A stretch of 64,000 bases of DNA, taken from assembly GCA_025024175.1 (NCBI GenBank), contig QCXZ01000001.1, positions 5,208,001-5,272,000 of the forward strand, read 5' to 3'. A program made the translations under genes and the position numbers. The stretch is from Rhyzopertha dominica. Taxonomy: Eukaryota > Arthropoda > Insecta > Coleoptera > Bostrichidae. Shown here piece by piece: positions 36,052-48,400 of the stretch. Within the stretch, counting starts at the first letter, position 1; each line of letters opens with the position of its first letter. The notes below the pieces were generated by a model. The model worked only from the letters and a program-made list of their open reading frames with translations, was not told the DNA's origin and did not search any database.

Positions 36052-38055
36052 CTACACGTCTCCTTCAGTTCCTTCTTCTTCCTCCTCCTCTTCCCCCTCG
36101 CACGCATTCCATTTTTCGTAGATTTCTTCAAATTCTTCATAATTGAAGGATGCTCCTTGCACTTCGAAGAGGAGATCCACGTTGCTCGCAACCAGAAGAT
36201 CGCCAGCGCATTTGGCCTTCCTTATTCTCTGGATGAGTCTGGTGCCCTCCTTTACCTAAGCAACCGGAAAACAAGTGGCTGGGAATGGCGAGTTATGAAA
36301 TTAAAACTTACGGATTCGAATTGAGGCAGATTTTTCGGGTCGTACATTCGTTTCTTCGCCTCTTCCACCGCCTGAATGAGCCTCTGACATACCGTATCCT
36401 CTTCACACTCCATGTCGAAGTAAAGGTGTCGTATATCGCAGCGGAATACCTCCCTCTCTCTCATTTCTACTGTTAGCCTGTTCAGATGAGGAGATGGCAC
36501 GAACTCTATGTCGTAACCCAATTCGGTTAGGCACTCTGAAAATTTAAAAAGTGTTGAAAGAAACTACAGGAATTACTGTTCCATTTAGTATAGATAAATA
36601 AAACTGTGTTTCTTAAAGGAAATTATTGTTACAGTTTCTGTAATAACGATGGTTTTCCTCTTTGTCAATTGTACTTCACTGTTTAGGAAATAATAATAAG
36701 CAAGGATGTTGAAGACATACAGGGTCCGCCACCTAAAACTCCCCAGGCTCGTATTTTCTCTGTTTTTTTAGGTACAACCTTAAGTTATATGTCAAATTTT
36801 AGGTCTTTTTTGAACTCTTTCAAAACGGAATAGTGAGTGTCCAAAATTTTTTTGCAGATTGTGATATTTTGCAAATAAAGTTAATTTTTGTAAATATTTT
36901 TTAACTTTACCCCGTATAATAAATATTGCTTCATAGTTGGATGCCGACTTTTATCTTCTTCAATTTGTGTCATTACCACGTATGCATAATTTTTACTCCT
37001 TCTTAATGAAAAATAAGAAAAACTGGTCGCCATCATGTTCTGTTATAGTGCTGTTCACAATTTTTTTATGTTCTAGTTTAGTAGCTTATTATAGTACTAA
37101 TTATGCCTACATACCCATCGCTGCACAGAAAACCCCAAAATTTTGAGTAACTTTTAAATAAATCAAGTACAAAGTTCGTTCTAAAGAGAGAGAGAGGCTA
37201 GAAAACGAAACCCTGCAATGAGGCTAGTTTGGTTTTCTACATCGCGCACTAGCCTCATCGCAGGGTTTCGTTTTCTAGCTTCTCTCTTTGTAGAACGAAC
37301 TTTGTACTTGATTTATTTAAAAATTACTCAATATTTTAGGGTTTTGTGTGCAGCGATGGGTATGTAGGCACAATTTGTACCATAATAAGCTACAAAACTA
37401 ACACTTAAAAATTCTGAACAACCCTATTTACAGAACGTGGCGGTGGCTAGTTTTTCTTGTTTTTCACTAAGACGAAGTATAAATTACGCGTACATGGTAA
37501 TAACACAAATTGAAGAAGACAAAAGTCGGCATTCAACTATGAAGCAATATTTATTATACGGGGTAAGGTTAAAAAAAATTGCAAAAATTAACTTTAAATA
37601 CAGAATATGGTAATCTGCAAAAATTTTTTTTGGACACCCTCTAATCTATCTTTAAAGAGTTTAAAAAGACCTGCAATTTGACATATAACTTAAGGTTGTA
37701 CCTAAAAAAAATAAAGAAAATACGAGCTTGGGGAGTTTTAGGTGGCGGACCCTGTATATTATCAGAAAAGCAAGAATATCTCAACAATGCTAACTATACT
37801 AACACTATGCTGTTGTTGAATTTCGTTCGTTCTATGAAATCTGACGTCCAATATTTAAGAATTCTTTACTTCAATCGCCTACCTTGAAGGGCGAATAAAT
37901 ATAATACAAATTATTGCATAATATTAAGGGTTCTTAATTGATACATCTGAAAAATTCACATACATACGAGATACTCCATACAATCTTTGAGTTTTGTGTT
38001 TAATAACTCCGTTTGCTTCATAAGGGCCAAAGTGCAGCTTAACAAAGAAGGACAT
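36052..38055 (-). CDS. UPF0728 (C10orf53-like) protein with acidic C-terminal extension, 3 exons
   Basis: Exons on the minus strand: 38055-37968 (donor GTATGT), 36535-36312 (donor GTAAGT) and 36255-36052. They sum to 516 nt, 171 aa, with matching phases. Exon 1 gives MSFFVKLHFGPYEANGVIKH and TQRLYGV, the conserved FGPY/RL.G opening of the family. Exon 2 gives CLTELGYDIEFVPSPHLNRL, REVFRCDIRHLYFDM and the helix CQRLIQAVEEAKKRM. UPF0728 proteins are usually around 90-100 residues with unknown function. Exon 3 adds 67 residues ending in a Glu run (CEGEEEEEEEGTEGDV) that I do not know from the family. Intron 1 hosts the palindromic element at 36718-37756. Confidence 0.85.
36718..37756. mobile_element. 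Palindromic foldback element, TACAGGGTCC termini
   Basis: The left end TACAGGGTCCGCCACCTAAA is repeated inverted at the right end, and the arms pair along nearly the whole 1039 bp. The centre is at about 37185-37290, where AAACGAAACCCTGC is mirrored. Flanking TA suggests a TA target, but this is uncertain. It has no coding capacity and lies in intron 1 of the UPF0728 gene. Confidence 0.85.
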
Positions 38056-38399
38056 TCTGACAATTCATGTATTTTTGGCAGTATCAAGCGACAGAATCCA
38101 AAGGTAACGCCTACTACTTTTAATAATGCTACTTACTGCTTTAAGTAGCACGTTATATTGCTACTTCCAACAAACAATAATTACTGTGGAATCGGGTAGA
38201 AGATGGAAGATGAAATCAACAAGTTGAAATGCCGGAAGATGTTTTGACAATAATGTTGAAAATGATGTACCCCAAGAGTCAAGTGTCATTAAACTGAATC
38301 TGAAGCTAACCAAATAGTTGTGAATGTTTATCAATACATCAAACACATGAAAAGACAGAGGGGAGAACCAAAGAAGGAATAAGAGTGTTTAAAATAGCT

Positions 38400-39700
38400 G
38401 AAAATGAAACGGCAAACAAGTACAAAGAGCGCGTGGAAAAGAATGTGAAATAATAAATAGCGTAGAAAGTGAAGATGATATAAAAGTAATCTAGATGAAA
38501 TTTAATGAAATTTTAGTGAGTAGCGAGAGATGTATGAGGAAAAATCTTAGTAGATAAAAGGAAAGACAAAGACTTATTGGTGGAATGATAAAAGCCAAGT
38601 AGCAAAGAAAACAGAAGTATGGCAACAATTGAGACTTGGAAAAATGGAGGAAAACTGCAAAGCAAACCAAAAACTATTTTATAAAATACTAAAGAACGCT
38701 AGAAATGTTGAAAAGTATCGAACCAAAAGGGAAGAAACTGCTAACAAATACATAAAAAAGAGACACAAAAGAATGTGGAAACTATGGAGGAATTACATTG
38801 TTGAGTGTAGCAGTAAACGTTTATGGAAGACTGATGGAGTCAACATTAAGAGAAAGAAAAGAAAAAGGAATCGGTTTAGCATTCTTGGATTTAAAGAAAG
38901 CATTTGATAACATCCCTAGAAAAGTGGTCTCGTAAAATATAATGTTTATCACGGTAATGGACAATATATTGTGGGAACTAGACAACAACTGATGATCTGT
39001 GCAGAAAATGAAAAGAAGTTACAAGAAAATATTAAACGAAACGTAAAATGTTAACAAATACGAGCAAGACTAAAACAATGGTCGAAGAAAATGAGGACAA
39101 AAGGAAACATATAACAATAAATGGGAAACAAATAGAACAGGTTAAAAGTTTTAAGTTCCTAGGAGTTACGATACATAGCAATGGAACTATGCATGAAGAA
39201 ATAAATGAAAGAAACACTAGTGCAATAAAGGGGTACCACTCGCTAAATAGGAAAGGGAAATAAGTGAGAAGACAAAAATGCCGGTATACAAGACCATTTA
39301 TAGACCAATGTTAATATAAGGTGGTGAAGTGTTAAGTGATAGACTTTTAAGTAGACTGCAAGAAACAGATATGAAATACTTAAGGCGTGTTAAAGGGGTG
39401 ACTAGAATGGACAGAACAAGAAACGCAGAATCAGAGGACTGGAAATAGAGTAAATTAAACAAACTAAGGAAGAAAATAAACTAAAGTGGTTCGGGCACCT
39501 GGTGAGAATGAATGAGGAAAGGCCAGCAAAATTAGTACGGCTGGTAAAAGTACAAGAAAAGAAAAGGAAGACTGTAGAAGACATGGAATATAAGCACAGA
39601 AGAAGAGAAACCTCAGCTGGGACGAAGCTAGAAGGATAGCAAAGGGCACGACTAAGTGGAAGAAAATAGTGCAAAAGATAGTAAACGAGTGAGAGACACT
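38400..39700 (+). mobile_element. Degenerate LINE (endonuclease/reverse-transcriptase) fragment
   Basis: Plus-strand frames give, in order, RLGKMEENCKANQKLFYKIL, LDLKKAFDNIPRKV (RT palm, about 38890), TKTMVEENEDK with VKSFKFLGVTIHSNGTMHEE (about 39070-39185) and LKWFGHLVRMNEERPAKLVR (about 39480-39545). Many stops and frameshifts interrupt it. The FGHLVRM tail is typical of insect and vertebrate RTE-like or related LINEs. Confidence 0.8.
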
Positions 39701-39837
39701 GCAATTATTCACTTTGTGTTGTCATTTGATAATGTACTTGATATGCCAGCTTACAGGTGAGCAAATCTAAACTATGTTACTATATATATTACTATGTATT
39801 ATTTAAAGTGATGCAAATATAACTTTTACATTTAGAC

Positions 39838-39957
39838 TGAAGAGGAAGAACGAAAAACGTCCTTCACAACTTGATGCAGCTTTCGAGCAAGACCTATTTT
39901 CCTTGCAAATCAAAAAATTAATCCTGATCTGCGAAACAGCTGTACCACAGTGGAAAT
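39838..39957 (+). other. Possible orphan terminal exon
   Basis: After a reasonable acceptor (TTTTACATTTAG at about 39826-39837) an open frame reads LKRKNEKRPSQLDAAFEQDL and then FSLQIKKLILICETAVPQWK before TAA. The composition looks protein-like, possibly a regulator or a transposon-encoded MADF/SANT-type protein C-terminus. I cannot link it to upstream exons. Confidence 0.25.
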
Positions 39958-40099
39958 AAGCCACGATAAAAACCGTCTAAATATAAAAGCTAGCACCGGG
40001 CAGAAACACCCCCACCAAACGGAAATATTCGCAATGGAATCCCACGAGTCCCAGGTTTTTAGTGTCGATTGTAGCGGCGTGTAGCAGCAGCCGAAAAAA

Positions 40100-40156
40100 A
40101 TGGCTTTGCAGAGGCCGTCGTTTTGGCAGTACAGGCAGCCGGGCTACAAGAAGAAA
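40100..40156 (+). other. Possible first coding exon of an unidentified gene
   Basis: ATG followed by 18 codons (MALQRPSFWQYRQPGYKKK) runs straight into a consensus donor AAA|GTAAGT in phase 0, in a locally GC-richer stretch (about 39970-40230). This resembles an insect first exon. The downstream ZASP exons are also phase 0, so it could be an upstream alternative start of that gene; that is speculation. Confidence 0.3.
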
Positions 40157-41195
40157 GTAAGTCGATTGTAGCTTCGCTTCTCCATCCGCGTCTGTTTGGA
40201 GCGCTGACAACAGCATCCGAAAACGGGATGGTTATTAGAAATGCGTTAAATTTGGTCGGTAACAGCTGCGAATGCTCATAAACATGATTGTTTGTTGAAT
40301 TTCTTGGGTTTTACTGCTTTGCTTCGTTGCTAATCGGAAAAGAAGGCTCGTGGATGAATTTTCTCGTGACTTGGACATTGTGCTGATGCCAGGAACAGAT
40401 TTAGCTAGCTAACTGGGTTGTTGTGTCTAGGACGTGCTACTTCCGTTCGATTATGTTAATCTAGAGCGTCAGTGAAATTTTCTCGTCGGAGAAAAACACT
40501 GTCAGATTTGAGATAAACAACCTGTCTGTTCGGGTGCCTATAAAAGCAAAATGCCTTGGCGATATGTTAATGAGAGGAATGGTTCTGCTACAGCGAAAAG
40601 AATCTATAAATTCAATCCTAATAACATTGCAAAAATTATGAAAAACGATGAAATGTAGTATTCAGACCAATATACAGCACGTACCAGTTGACCTCCATGC
40701 AGTGATATAGCCGATTTTCTACTTGTATTTCTAAACATAAATATCTAGGTCTTCAGTGGCATCTTTTTTTTTAAGAAAAACGTTCCTTCTGACGAAGAAT
40801 CAGGACATTTTACAACAAAAAAATTATGTCCGCCAGAACTAAGTGTGAAGCAATTGTGAGAAATGTTTTTGCTTCTTAGGCCCATTCAAAGTTTGTCAAA
40901 ACGTCTAGACCGATATCAATTTTGTATCTTTATCTATCGGTACATCCAATCACGGAGACACGGAATTATTACTAGTAGTTGTAAAATACCTTTAATCCTG
41001 ATGAAAAAAAAGCGAAGACAAAACTGCTAGATTTTATGTTTCTACCAGGAGAAACATCAATTAATGTTTCTGTGTCAATATTAAAAGATAACTTAAACAT
41101 AACAATTAATAAAAATAAGGTGCTAATTATTAAAAGAGTTGAGTTCAACTATTTTCAATCGCAGTTTTTAACTCTTTTAAATGTACATTATTAAA
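40157..41195. other. Non-coding spacer
   Basis: No recognisable gene. One short plus-strand frame (MPWRYVNERNGSATAKRIYK, about 40550) looks like an isolated transposon N-terminus. Confidence 0.3.
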
Positions 41196-41810
41196 AGTTG
41201 CATGTCTTAGACAGCCTAGAGGTTAAAGAATTTTTCCCATAAATTAGTTTTCTAAAAAATGTTCAGTTCTAAATTATATACAGAAACTATTTAAATCACG
41301 TTGTAATATATCACAGTCATTTTTATTATTAATAACTTTTAAAATCTTTACATCATCGGCAAAAAGAAGGATTTCAGAGCTTTCAATAGCCGTTTTGATG
41401 TCATTTATATACAGTGAAAAAGATTTGGCCCTAGATGTAGGCACACCTGTGGATGGTTGAACTGCGCGAGACTAACACCATTTATAGTTGCATACTGTAA
41501 GCGTTTATCCAATTTTAAAATTATTAACTCAAAAGAAATGCAATCAAAAGCTTTAGATATGGCAGTATATATACAATCAATTTGAAATCCATTGTCAAGA
41601 TTGGACATTATATATTCAGTAAACAGAAAAAAATTTGTCATCGTAGAGGGACCCTTCAAAAACTATGTTGTTTCTCAATAATAGATTGTTTTACAGCAAA
41701 TGATATAATTTCAGACAAAGTTGAGTCAAACTGTAATTTAAATTTTAGAGTTTTCTTTTGTCAAGTAAGTCTCGATCTTTTTTTATTTTGAAATTTTTAT
41801 AAGTAGACGT
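41196..41810 (-). mobile_element. LINE reverse-transcriptase fragment
   Basis: Minus-strand frames give TDCIYTxISKAFDCISFELL-like sequence (about 41580-41530), a decayed LGPNLF block, then LYINDIKTAIESSEILLFAD with the FADD catalytic motif (about 41410-41350). Frameshifts break it. Jockey-like by motif spacing. Confidence 0.75.
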
Positions 41811-42474
41811 TTTTAAGAAGGCAAGACTGCAGTAAGCGGGAAAATTGGTATACTGGTATACTCAGTTGCAGTTTCTTAGTTTCCTATTCAAGAGCATTTT
41901 CTTTACTCTTGTTATGTCTTTCTGGCAGTGGTGTGCAGACTCGTTTACCTGGGAAAAATTACTTCAATTAGAGGTTTAATTAACTAGAAATGCAGTTACC
42001 TCGTAAAGCATCATCTGCCCTAAAAAAATTACGACCTCCGATAGTTGATTCTTAGACCCCGAATGATTTGCTTCGATTTAGCATATCATTTGACACTATC
42101 ATATTTTAGCGTTCTTTGACTGCAAACATATAAATATTTGAGTCGAGGTTTCGAGTTTTGACACAAGACTATTTTTAAAAGAAACGATTAATAATTGTAT
42201 TCAGCCTTGTAACTTTTGGCAAACGCATATGCCGGCAAGAAACTGTTAGCTACAATGTCCGCATTACACTAGTTAAATGTACTGGAAAGTGATTTTTAAA
42301 ATAATCTGAGGTATAGTTCGACAAAAAAACAGACATGGACCGAAAAGTCGAAAAAATATATTAGTTTCTTCTAGAACTTCACTACTTCACTTTAAAGACA
42401 GAATAGTTATTTATGCAAACAGGGCTGAAAGTGTAAGTTTATTTTGCCAACTCTTGACACACGCTACTAGAACA
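41811..42474. other. Non-coding spacer
   Basis: AT-rich, no open frame or repeat that I can assign. Confidence 0.35.
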
Positions 42475-43485
42475 TACAGGATGATTTTTTGAAAACTTCA
42501 CACCTTAAATAACTTTAAATATAGCAAAAACTTAAAAATTTGCAAAAACAGGTAAACTTTTGTTTGCAGGGGGACAACTTTTGAGATAAGTTTTTAATGG
42601 ATAGCGCTTACTCTCTGAGCAGGGTAGACACCCCTTTAAAAATTTTAAATGGAACTATCCATCTTGTGATACATCATTTGAAAGCTTATTTCACAAAGAG
42701 TCTGGCCATGTAATTAGTTTTACCACGTTTAACTTATTCAAGGGATAATAGATTAATAATGCCTACGAAACAGGTAGCTTATTAAATTGAATATTTTGGA
42801 CTCTTTTCAACAAAATCTATTTTATTTTAGAGCGGAAATAAAATTTGTCCTTACGAGAACCCAAAATTTAAACAAACAACTTGTAAAAAAATATGACACT
42901 TAAAAAAAACTCCCAGAATACTGAAAAATTTCTTTTAACATTATTATTAACATTAAAGTATTTATCATGTAATTTTTTAGAAAGTCCATGTCCACGAAAA
43001 AGAAAAATTATTTGCAATATCAAGTAATGTCGAAAGAAAATTTTAAGTATTTTTGGCATTTTGCTTAGGTGTAACAATTATTTTTTAACAAGTTTTTTTA
43101 GGCTTAAGTAAGGACAATTTTTATTGTAACTGCAAGACAATAAATTTTGTTAAAAAAAGTCCAAAATATTCCATTTTATAAGCCACTTGCTACAATGCAC
43201 TTTTTGACCCACTACCCCGTCAATGGGTAAAAAATAGTAAAACTAATTACATGGCAAGACTCCTTGTGTAATAAGCTTTTAAATGATGTATCGTAAGATG
43301 GGTAGTTTCATTTAAAATTTTTGAAGGGGTATCTACCCCGCTAAGAGGGTAAACGCTATCCATTAAAAACTTATATCAAAAGTTGTCCCCCTGCAAACAA
43401 AAGTTTACCTGTTTTTGCAAAATTTTAAATTTTTCCTCTATTTAAAGTTATTTAAGGTGTGAAGTTTTCAAAAAATCACCCTGTA
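42475..43485. mobile_element. Palindromic foldback element, TACAGGRTGATTTTTTG termini
   Basis: The left end TACAGGATGATTTTTTGAAA and right end (inverted TACAGGGTGATTTTTTGAAA) continue into arms that pair over nearly the whole 1011 bp, including CTTTTGTTTGCAGGGGGACA. Flanked by TA-rich sequence. It shares the outermost motif with the elements at 36718 and 5761, but the arm sequences differ. Confidence 0.85.
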
Positions 43486-44254
43486 TATCATTGTTTGCAA
43501 ACACCTACAAGAATAAGAAAAATGTTGGATTTGCACGAAAACTGATTGTATAACTGCTCCTTATTTTGTCTGAAATGATTTTGTATTGAACAAAGATGCT
43601 CATATTTCAACAAAATGCTAATTTTAATTAGATACATAAAAACTTTCGTTTCAATTCGTGCTCTCATGCCTAAAGCAGCATATATCTGAAAGGATTCTTT
43701 TGTTGACATAAACTTATTGTATCATCTACAATCCTTTAAAATGAAGAGATTTATTCTCAGTCCTTAAATATTTACGCATATCAGTTAACCAAAACTGTGG
43801 GAGATGATGATACACTATTTAATTACACAGAATTATCGGGTATCAATTCAAGCCTTTACACTACTCTCGATAATGCACTCGATTTAAAACGGGGTTTATT
43901 ATCAGAATGAAAATTCTTGGCAACGATTCAAGGTTACGTCGAGTATTTTTGATTTAACCTTAATCAGGCTACCGAGCTGCGACGCCTAGCAGAAAAAATT
44001 TGTTTTCGGCCGTTGGCGTTTATTTTGGACGGCGATAAATCGTTCGGAATCAAGAAAAGTAAACAAGACGACGATGGTGCTTTTTTATTGTTTCTAGAAG
44101 AGATCGAATAATTTTTTAAAGATTTGAAATGGGAAATTAAAAAATACACGATTTCATAGACGGGGTTACAAAATCATTACTTACTGGGCATTTCTAATAA
44201 TGCTTCAGAACCGGACTCACACATTTTAATGTTCCCGCATGGAGAATAATATAG
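43486..44254. other. Non-coding spacer
   Basis: No assigned gene. A moderately GC-rich stretch at 43970-44080 may belong to the neighbouring transposon's end. Confidence 0.3.
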
Positions 44255-45969
44255 TTATTCCAAATCACTATCACTAATGTTTTCGAAAAATTCACTGTCA
44301 CTGTCCAAATCAGAATTTAAATCATTGATCAAACTGTTCACATTTGGAAAGAGATACAAATTTTCAATGTCGATAGCATGTTTTTCACAGTTTACCCACC
44401 TTTCAGCACTAATCTTGTCAACTTCGCTCCTAATATTTCCTCGTTTCAGATCACTCCAAACTTGTTCAATTGGATTGAGAACACATAGTAAGGACGCAGT
44501 CTCAACACGGTGTGTCCTTCTTTCTTCGCGATTTCATCAATCCTGTTTTGATCAGGAATATTAAAATTTTTAATTTTATCCAACAAGTATTTTTTGGAGG
44601 CCTTGTTAGGTACTTCGTTATGATTTCTCGCCATATAATCGATAATGTCTTGTTTTCTAGTAGCTTATTCAATTGTTTTAAATGATATTTTGCGTTATCC
44701 ATTACTATTACGTTGTTAGGAGGTAGAAATGGCAACAACTGTTTCGTAAACCAAGTCTCAAACAGTGAAGCATCCATGTCCTGATGATAGTCAGCAGAAC
44801 AATTTTTTATATTCTTCGCTAACACAAAAGCAGTCCGATTTGGGTGCATCCATTACTTCCAGCAGCGTGCAGAATAATAATTCTTTTGCCACGGGAAGGA
44901 GGTGTATTTAAACAGCAAATTATTGTACCATCAGTAGGACCTCCTTTCACAACTTCATGCGAAGCCAGCCATGTTTCGTCGAGATAAATCATCTCGATAT
45001 TGCTTTATCTGAGTCACGTATTCGGATCTCATTTTTTTCCATAATCACCATTCTTTTGTCAAGCATTTTGTAATTAAAACCAATACTTCTTAAGTATACT
45101 TTTTTCTCTCGCAACTCTCTTTTTTACTATCTTTTGGATGGATGTATAAGGCACTTTTTCTAAATCACTTGTAACTTTAACCGGAATAGAACATCCCATC
45201 TTGATCAGACCTTGATACACTTTCATTACTATTTCTTGAGCGTCTGAATGCAAATGGTGCCTTTTTTCTTTGACGGTAGTCAGTGATGGGCGAGTAGAAT
45301 ATGCCAGGTAAATTACGCTATTATCTACGCGTAAACTATGTAATATACTACTTTAAATGTTTACTACAGAAAAAAGCATTGTGTAGATAAACAGAAATAT
45401 TCAGCTTTTTAGTGGTGTTCGTTATCAGTACTGCTCAAAACGCTTCAAATGTCAATACTGTTTTCTATTTTATTATTTTAAATCCTTGGTAACTAAATAA
45501 AATACTGATTTAGCTAGAGAAATGTCTAAACAACAACTTGTATGGGCATACGTTAATTAAGGGCAGAACACTTTGGCGATCATATCATGATACCATGATA
45601 ACTTTCTAAAATATACTGTACAAGTTTGTAATATACACATAAAAACTTAATTAATTTTAAAAATTTTAAGGAATTCGACATATGAAGAAGCTAACAAAAC
45701 AAAAATTAGAAACAAAATAGTTCCCATTAGTTTTAGCATGTAGCTAATAAATATAATAAATATAAATATAATATAATAAAATAGTCATAATATACTCGTC
45801 TTGTAATTTTTACTTAAAATCTACGCCAATGTACTTTATCTCCATTTTCTATGAGTGTAACGTAGAAAATTATAATTTACGCGTAAACGCCCATCACTGA
45901 CGGTAGTTCTTCGTTCTCACTTGCTTCGTCTACCTCTTGTGGCTCTGCATTTTCCCATGAATGAAACAT
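44255..45969 (-). pseudogene. DDE (IS630/Tc1-mariner-like) transposase pseudogene, split by a hAT MITE
   Basis: Minus-strand frames from ATG at 45969 read MFHSWENAEPQEVDEASENE, then (across the insertion) TVKEKRHHLHSDAQEIVMKV. They continue to the catalytic part NIKNCSADYHQDMDASLFET and LPPNNVIVMDNAKYH, then GHTVLRLRPYY, NKFG (decayed NPIE.VW), SDLKRGNIRSEVDKISAERW and an acidic end ..FFENISDSDLE before TAA at 44257-44255. Several stops are present. The 619-bp insertion interrupts the N-terminal region. Confidence 0.8.
45281..45899. mobile_element. hAT-type MITE, 619 bp, with 8-bp TSD
   Basis: Terminal repeats CAGTGATGGGCG are at both ends. Perfect 8-bp duplications ACGGTAGT flank it (45273-45280 and 45900-45907). 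It has an AT-rich interior and no open frame. It is inserted inside the DDE transposase pseudogene and so is younger than it. Confidence 0.93.
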
Positions 45970-46338
45970 GTTGAAGAAAGAAATTCACTTCAAATTAGCA
46001 CAAAAGCGTCACAAGCTCAACTCTCACGTTAGACGATCGGTTGTCAACTAAACAAATTTTGTTTCGAATTTATCCATTTTATTTAGAAAAGAGTTAAAGG
46101 GAATAGGGCCACTATAATCCATATTAAAGTATTAATAAGTTACTAAGTTTACCTGGACATTATTTGGAAACTCAGCTATCCTCAATTTTAGCAACAAGGG
46201 ATTATTTTTACAGTGACGGTCGAACTTAGATATATCCATTCATTTTATTGAGGTTTAAGCGTTTACCTCTCGATTTCTAAATAGGATTATAATTGTCAAT
46301 ACAGCACTGGAACGGTTTGCGGGAGAAGAAAAGAAGTA

Positions 46339-48338
46339 CAAAGGGCCTAGCCGGATAAGGGGGGTCAAAAGTGCCTTAAAAGGCATAGGAATCAAAAAAA
46401 TAAGGGCAAATTTAGCATGAAAAACGATTACTATTTGCAAAGTTTCAGCTCAAAAAAACGGAAACATAACCTCAAAAAAATTGTTTTGTGAATATCAGTT
46501 TTTTAATCATAACTTGTTCAATTTTTGACCTAAATATTTCATTTTTTTCTTTAAATTGTAGCTTTTTTCGAGCGCTATGAGATGGCATTAAGAAAAAAAG
46601 TGAAGAGTAAAAATTCAAATTTCTAGAAGCGTTTAAAAATTTTAGACTATGACAGAAGCAAGGTTAAAAAATATATGTGATGTGTGTTAACAAAATTCAT
46701 TACCATGAATTTTTTCAGATTTTTACGTTACTGGCAACGTTGTCAAAAAAATCATAATTGTTATTTTTGCCGTTTTTTTCTATATTTAATCAACGTTGCA
46801 GTTTGGAGAAAAATTGATAGCATTTCTGAATTCTACGGAGAAAAATAGTTTAAAAACATGTTTTGCACTTGTAAATTTTTTTTTAATTAGTTAATGTACA
46901 ATAATTTAAGGTTTATGAAAATAACAGTTTTGGCTGTTTTTTAAGTGCTTGTTGATTGATATATGTATATATTTTATACCTTGCGATTATTTTTAATTTA
47001 AATAAATATATACTATTTTGATCTATTTGCATTTTTTATAAATTTTTTATAAGGAATTAGAAAATAATGAAAGAAATAAGATTTTAAATTTTATTTATAA
47101 GAAACCTAAAAACAATGTTATTTTTAGAAGTAGCATCAGTAGAACGGCAGCTTTTGTTGCCTAGGGATATTTGAATATAAATTATTCATATTTTTCAATC
47201 TTTACATTTTCAGTTTATTTCAGTATTAAGATAACTTTATTCTTACTAAGTTTTTTTAAGTAGTAAATTACATCTTTTAGAAATAAAAACTTATCTCCGT
47301 CGCTGTCCTCATTAATTACAGGGATGATTTGGTCATAGTTTTTCGGTTGATCACTTTAGTTTTATATATTGCAAAAGATAAATCGTAAATGATTGCTACT
47401 ACTGGCTGTATTTCTTTATCGCCGTTCTTTTAAATATTCTATATTTACTTCGTTATTTTCATCTAACATTTCTGCTTGATGCAATTGATATGTTCCTGTA
47501 AAAAATATTTTTAAATCTCCTCCACTGATTTCTGGAAAATCTTAATCTCGAGATTTTCGTTCAGCCAACGCATTTTTTCTTCTTTGCGATTTTCTACTTG
47601 CGGCAGGATTTCGCTAGTTTTTATAAATGCTTCATGCAACGCGGGTGGCGTTGGTTTCTGAATTCTTTGTGCCGCCTTTTTGTAACTACTGCCAAGCTAA
47701 GGTATGCACGGCGATAGTAGCTGAGGGTTCATGTCACCCCACAGCTCCGAAATGTGAGCTTTCTGCAACCTTAAAATTAATTATCCCACTGAATGTGTTG
47801 AAAATACACACTCCCAGAAGTTTTCTCATATTAAAATATATCAAATAATTCAAAAATGAACAGCTGTAAGTGTGCCAGTAGCAATCATTTACAATTTAGA
47901 TATTTTTGCGAGATATCAAACTATAGTGATCGCCCGAAAAACTATGCCAAATATTATTGCAAGACTATATCATCCCTGTAATTAATGAGGACAGCGATGG
48001 AGATTAATTTTTATTTCTAAAAGATGTAATTTACTACCTAAAAAACTTAGTAAGAAGAAAGTTATCTTAATACTGAAATAAACTGAAAATGTAGATTGAA
48101 AAATATGAATAATTTATATTCAAATATCCCTAAGCAACAAAAGCTGCTTTAACACTGTTGTACTGACGCTACTTCTTTGATGTTTTTCGGTTTCTTATAA
48201 ACAAAATTTAAAATCTCATTTCTTTCATTATTTTCTAATTCCTTATAAAAATTTGTTAAAAATGCAAATAGATCAAAATAGTACTTATATATTTATTGAA
48301 ATTAAAAATAATCGCAAGGTATAAAAAATATACGTATA

Positions 48339-48400
<62 letters not shown>

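Noticed and set aside
44277..44564. Plus-strand 95-codon frame
   Set aside because: Shadow of the minus-strand DDE transposase, whose motifs are clear.
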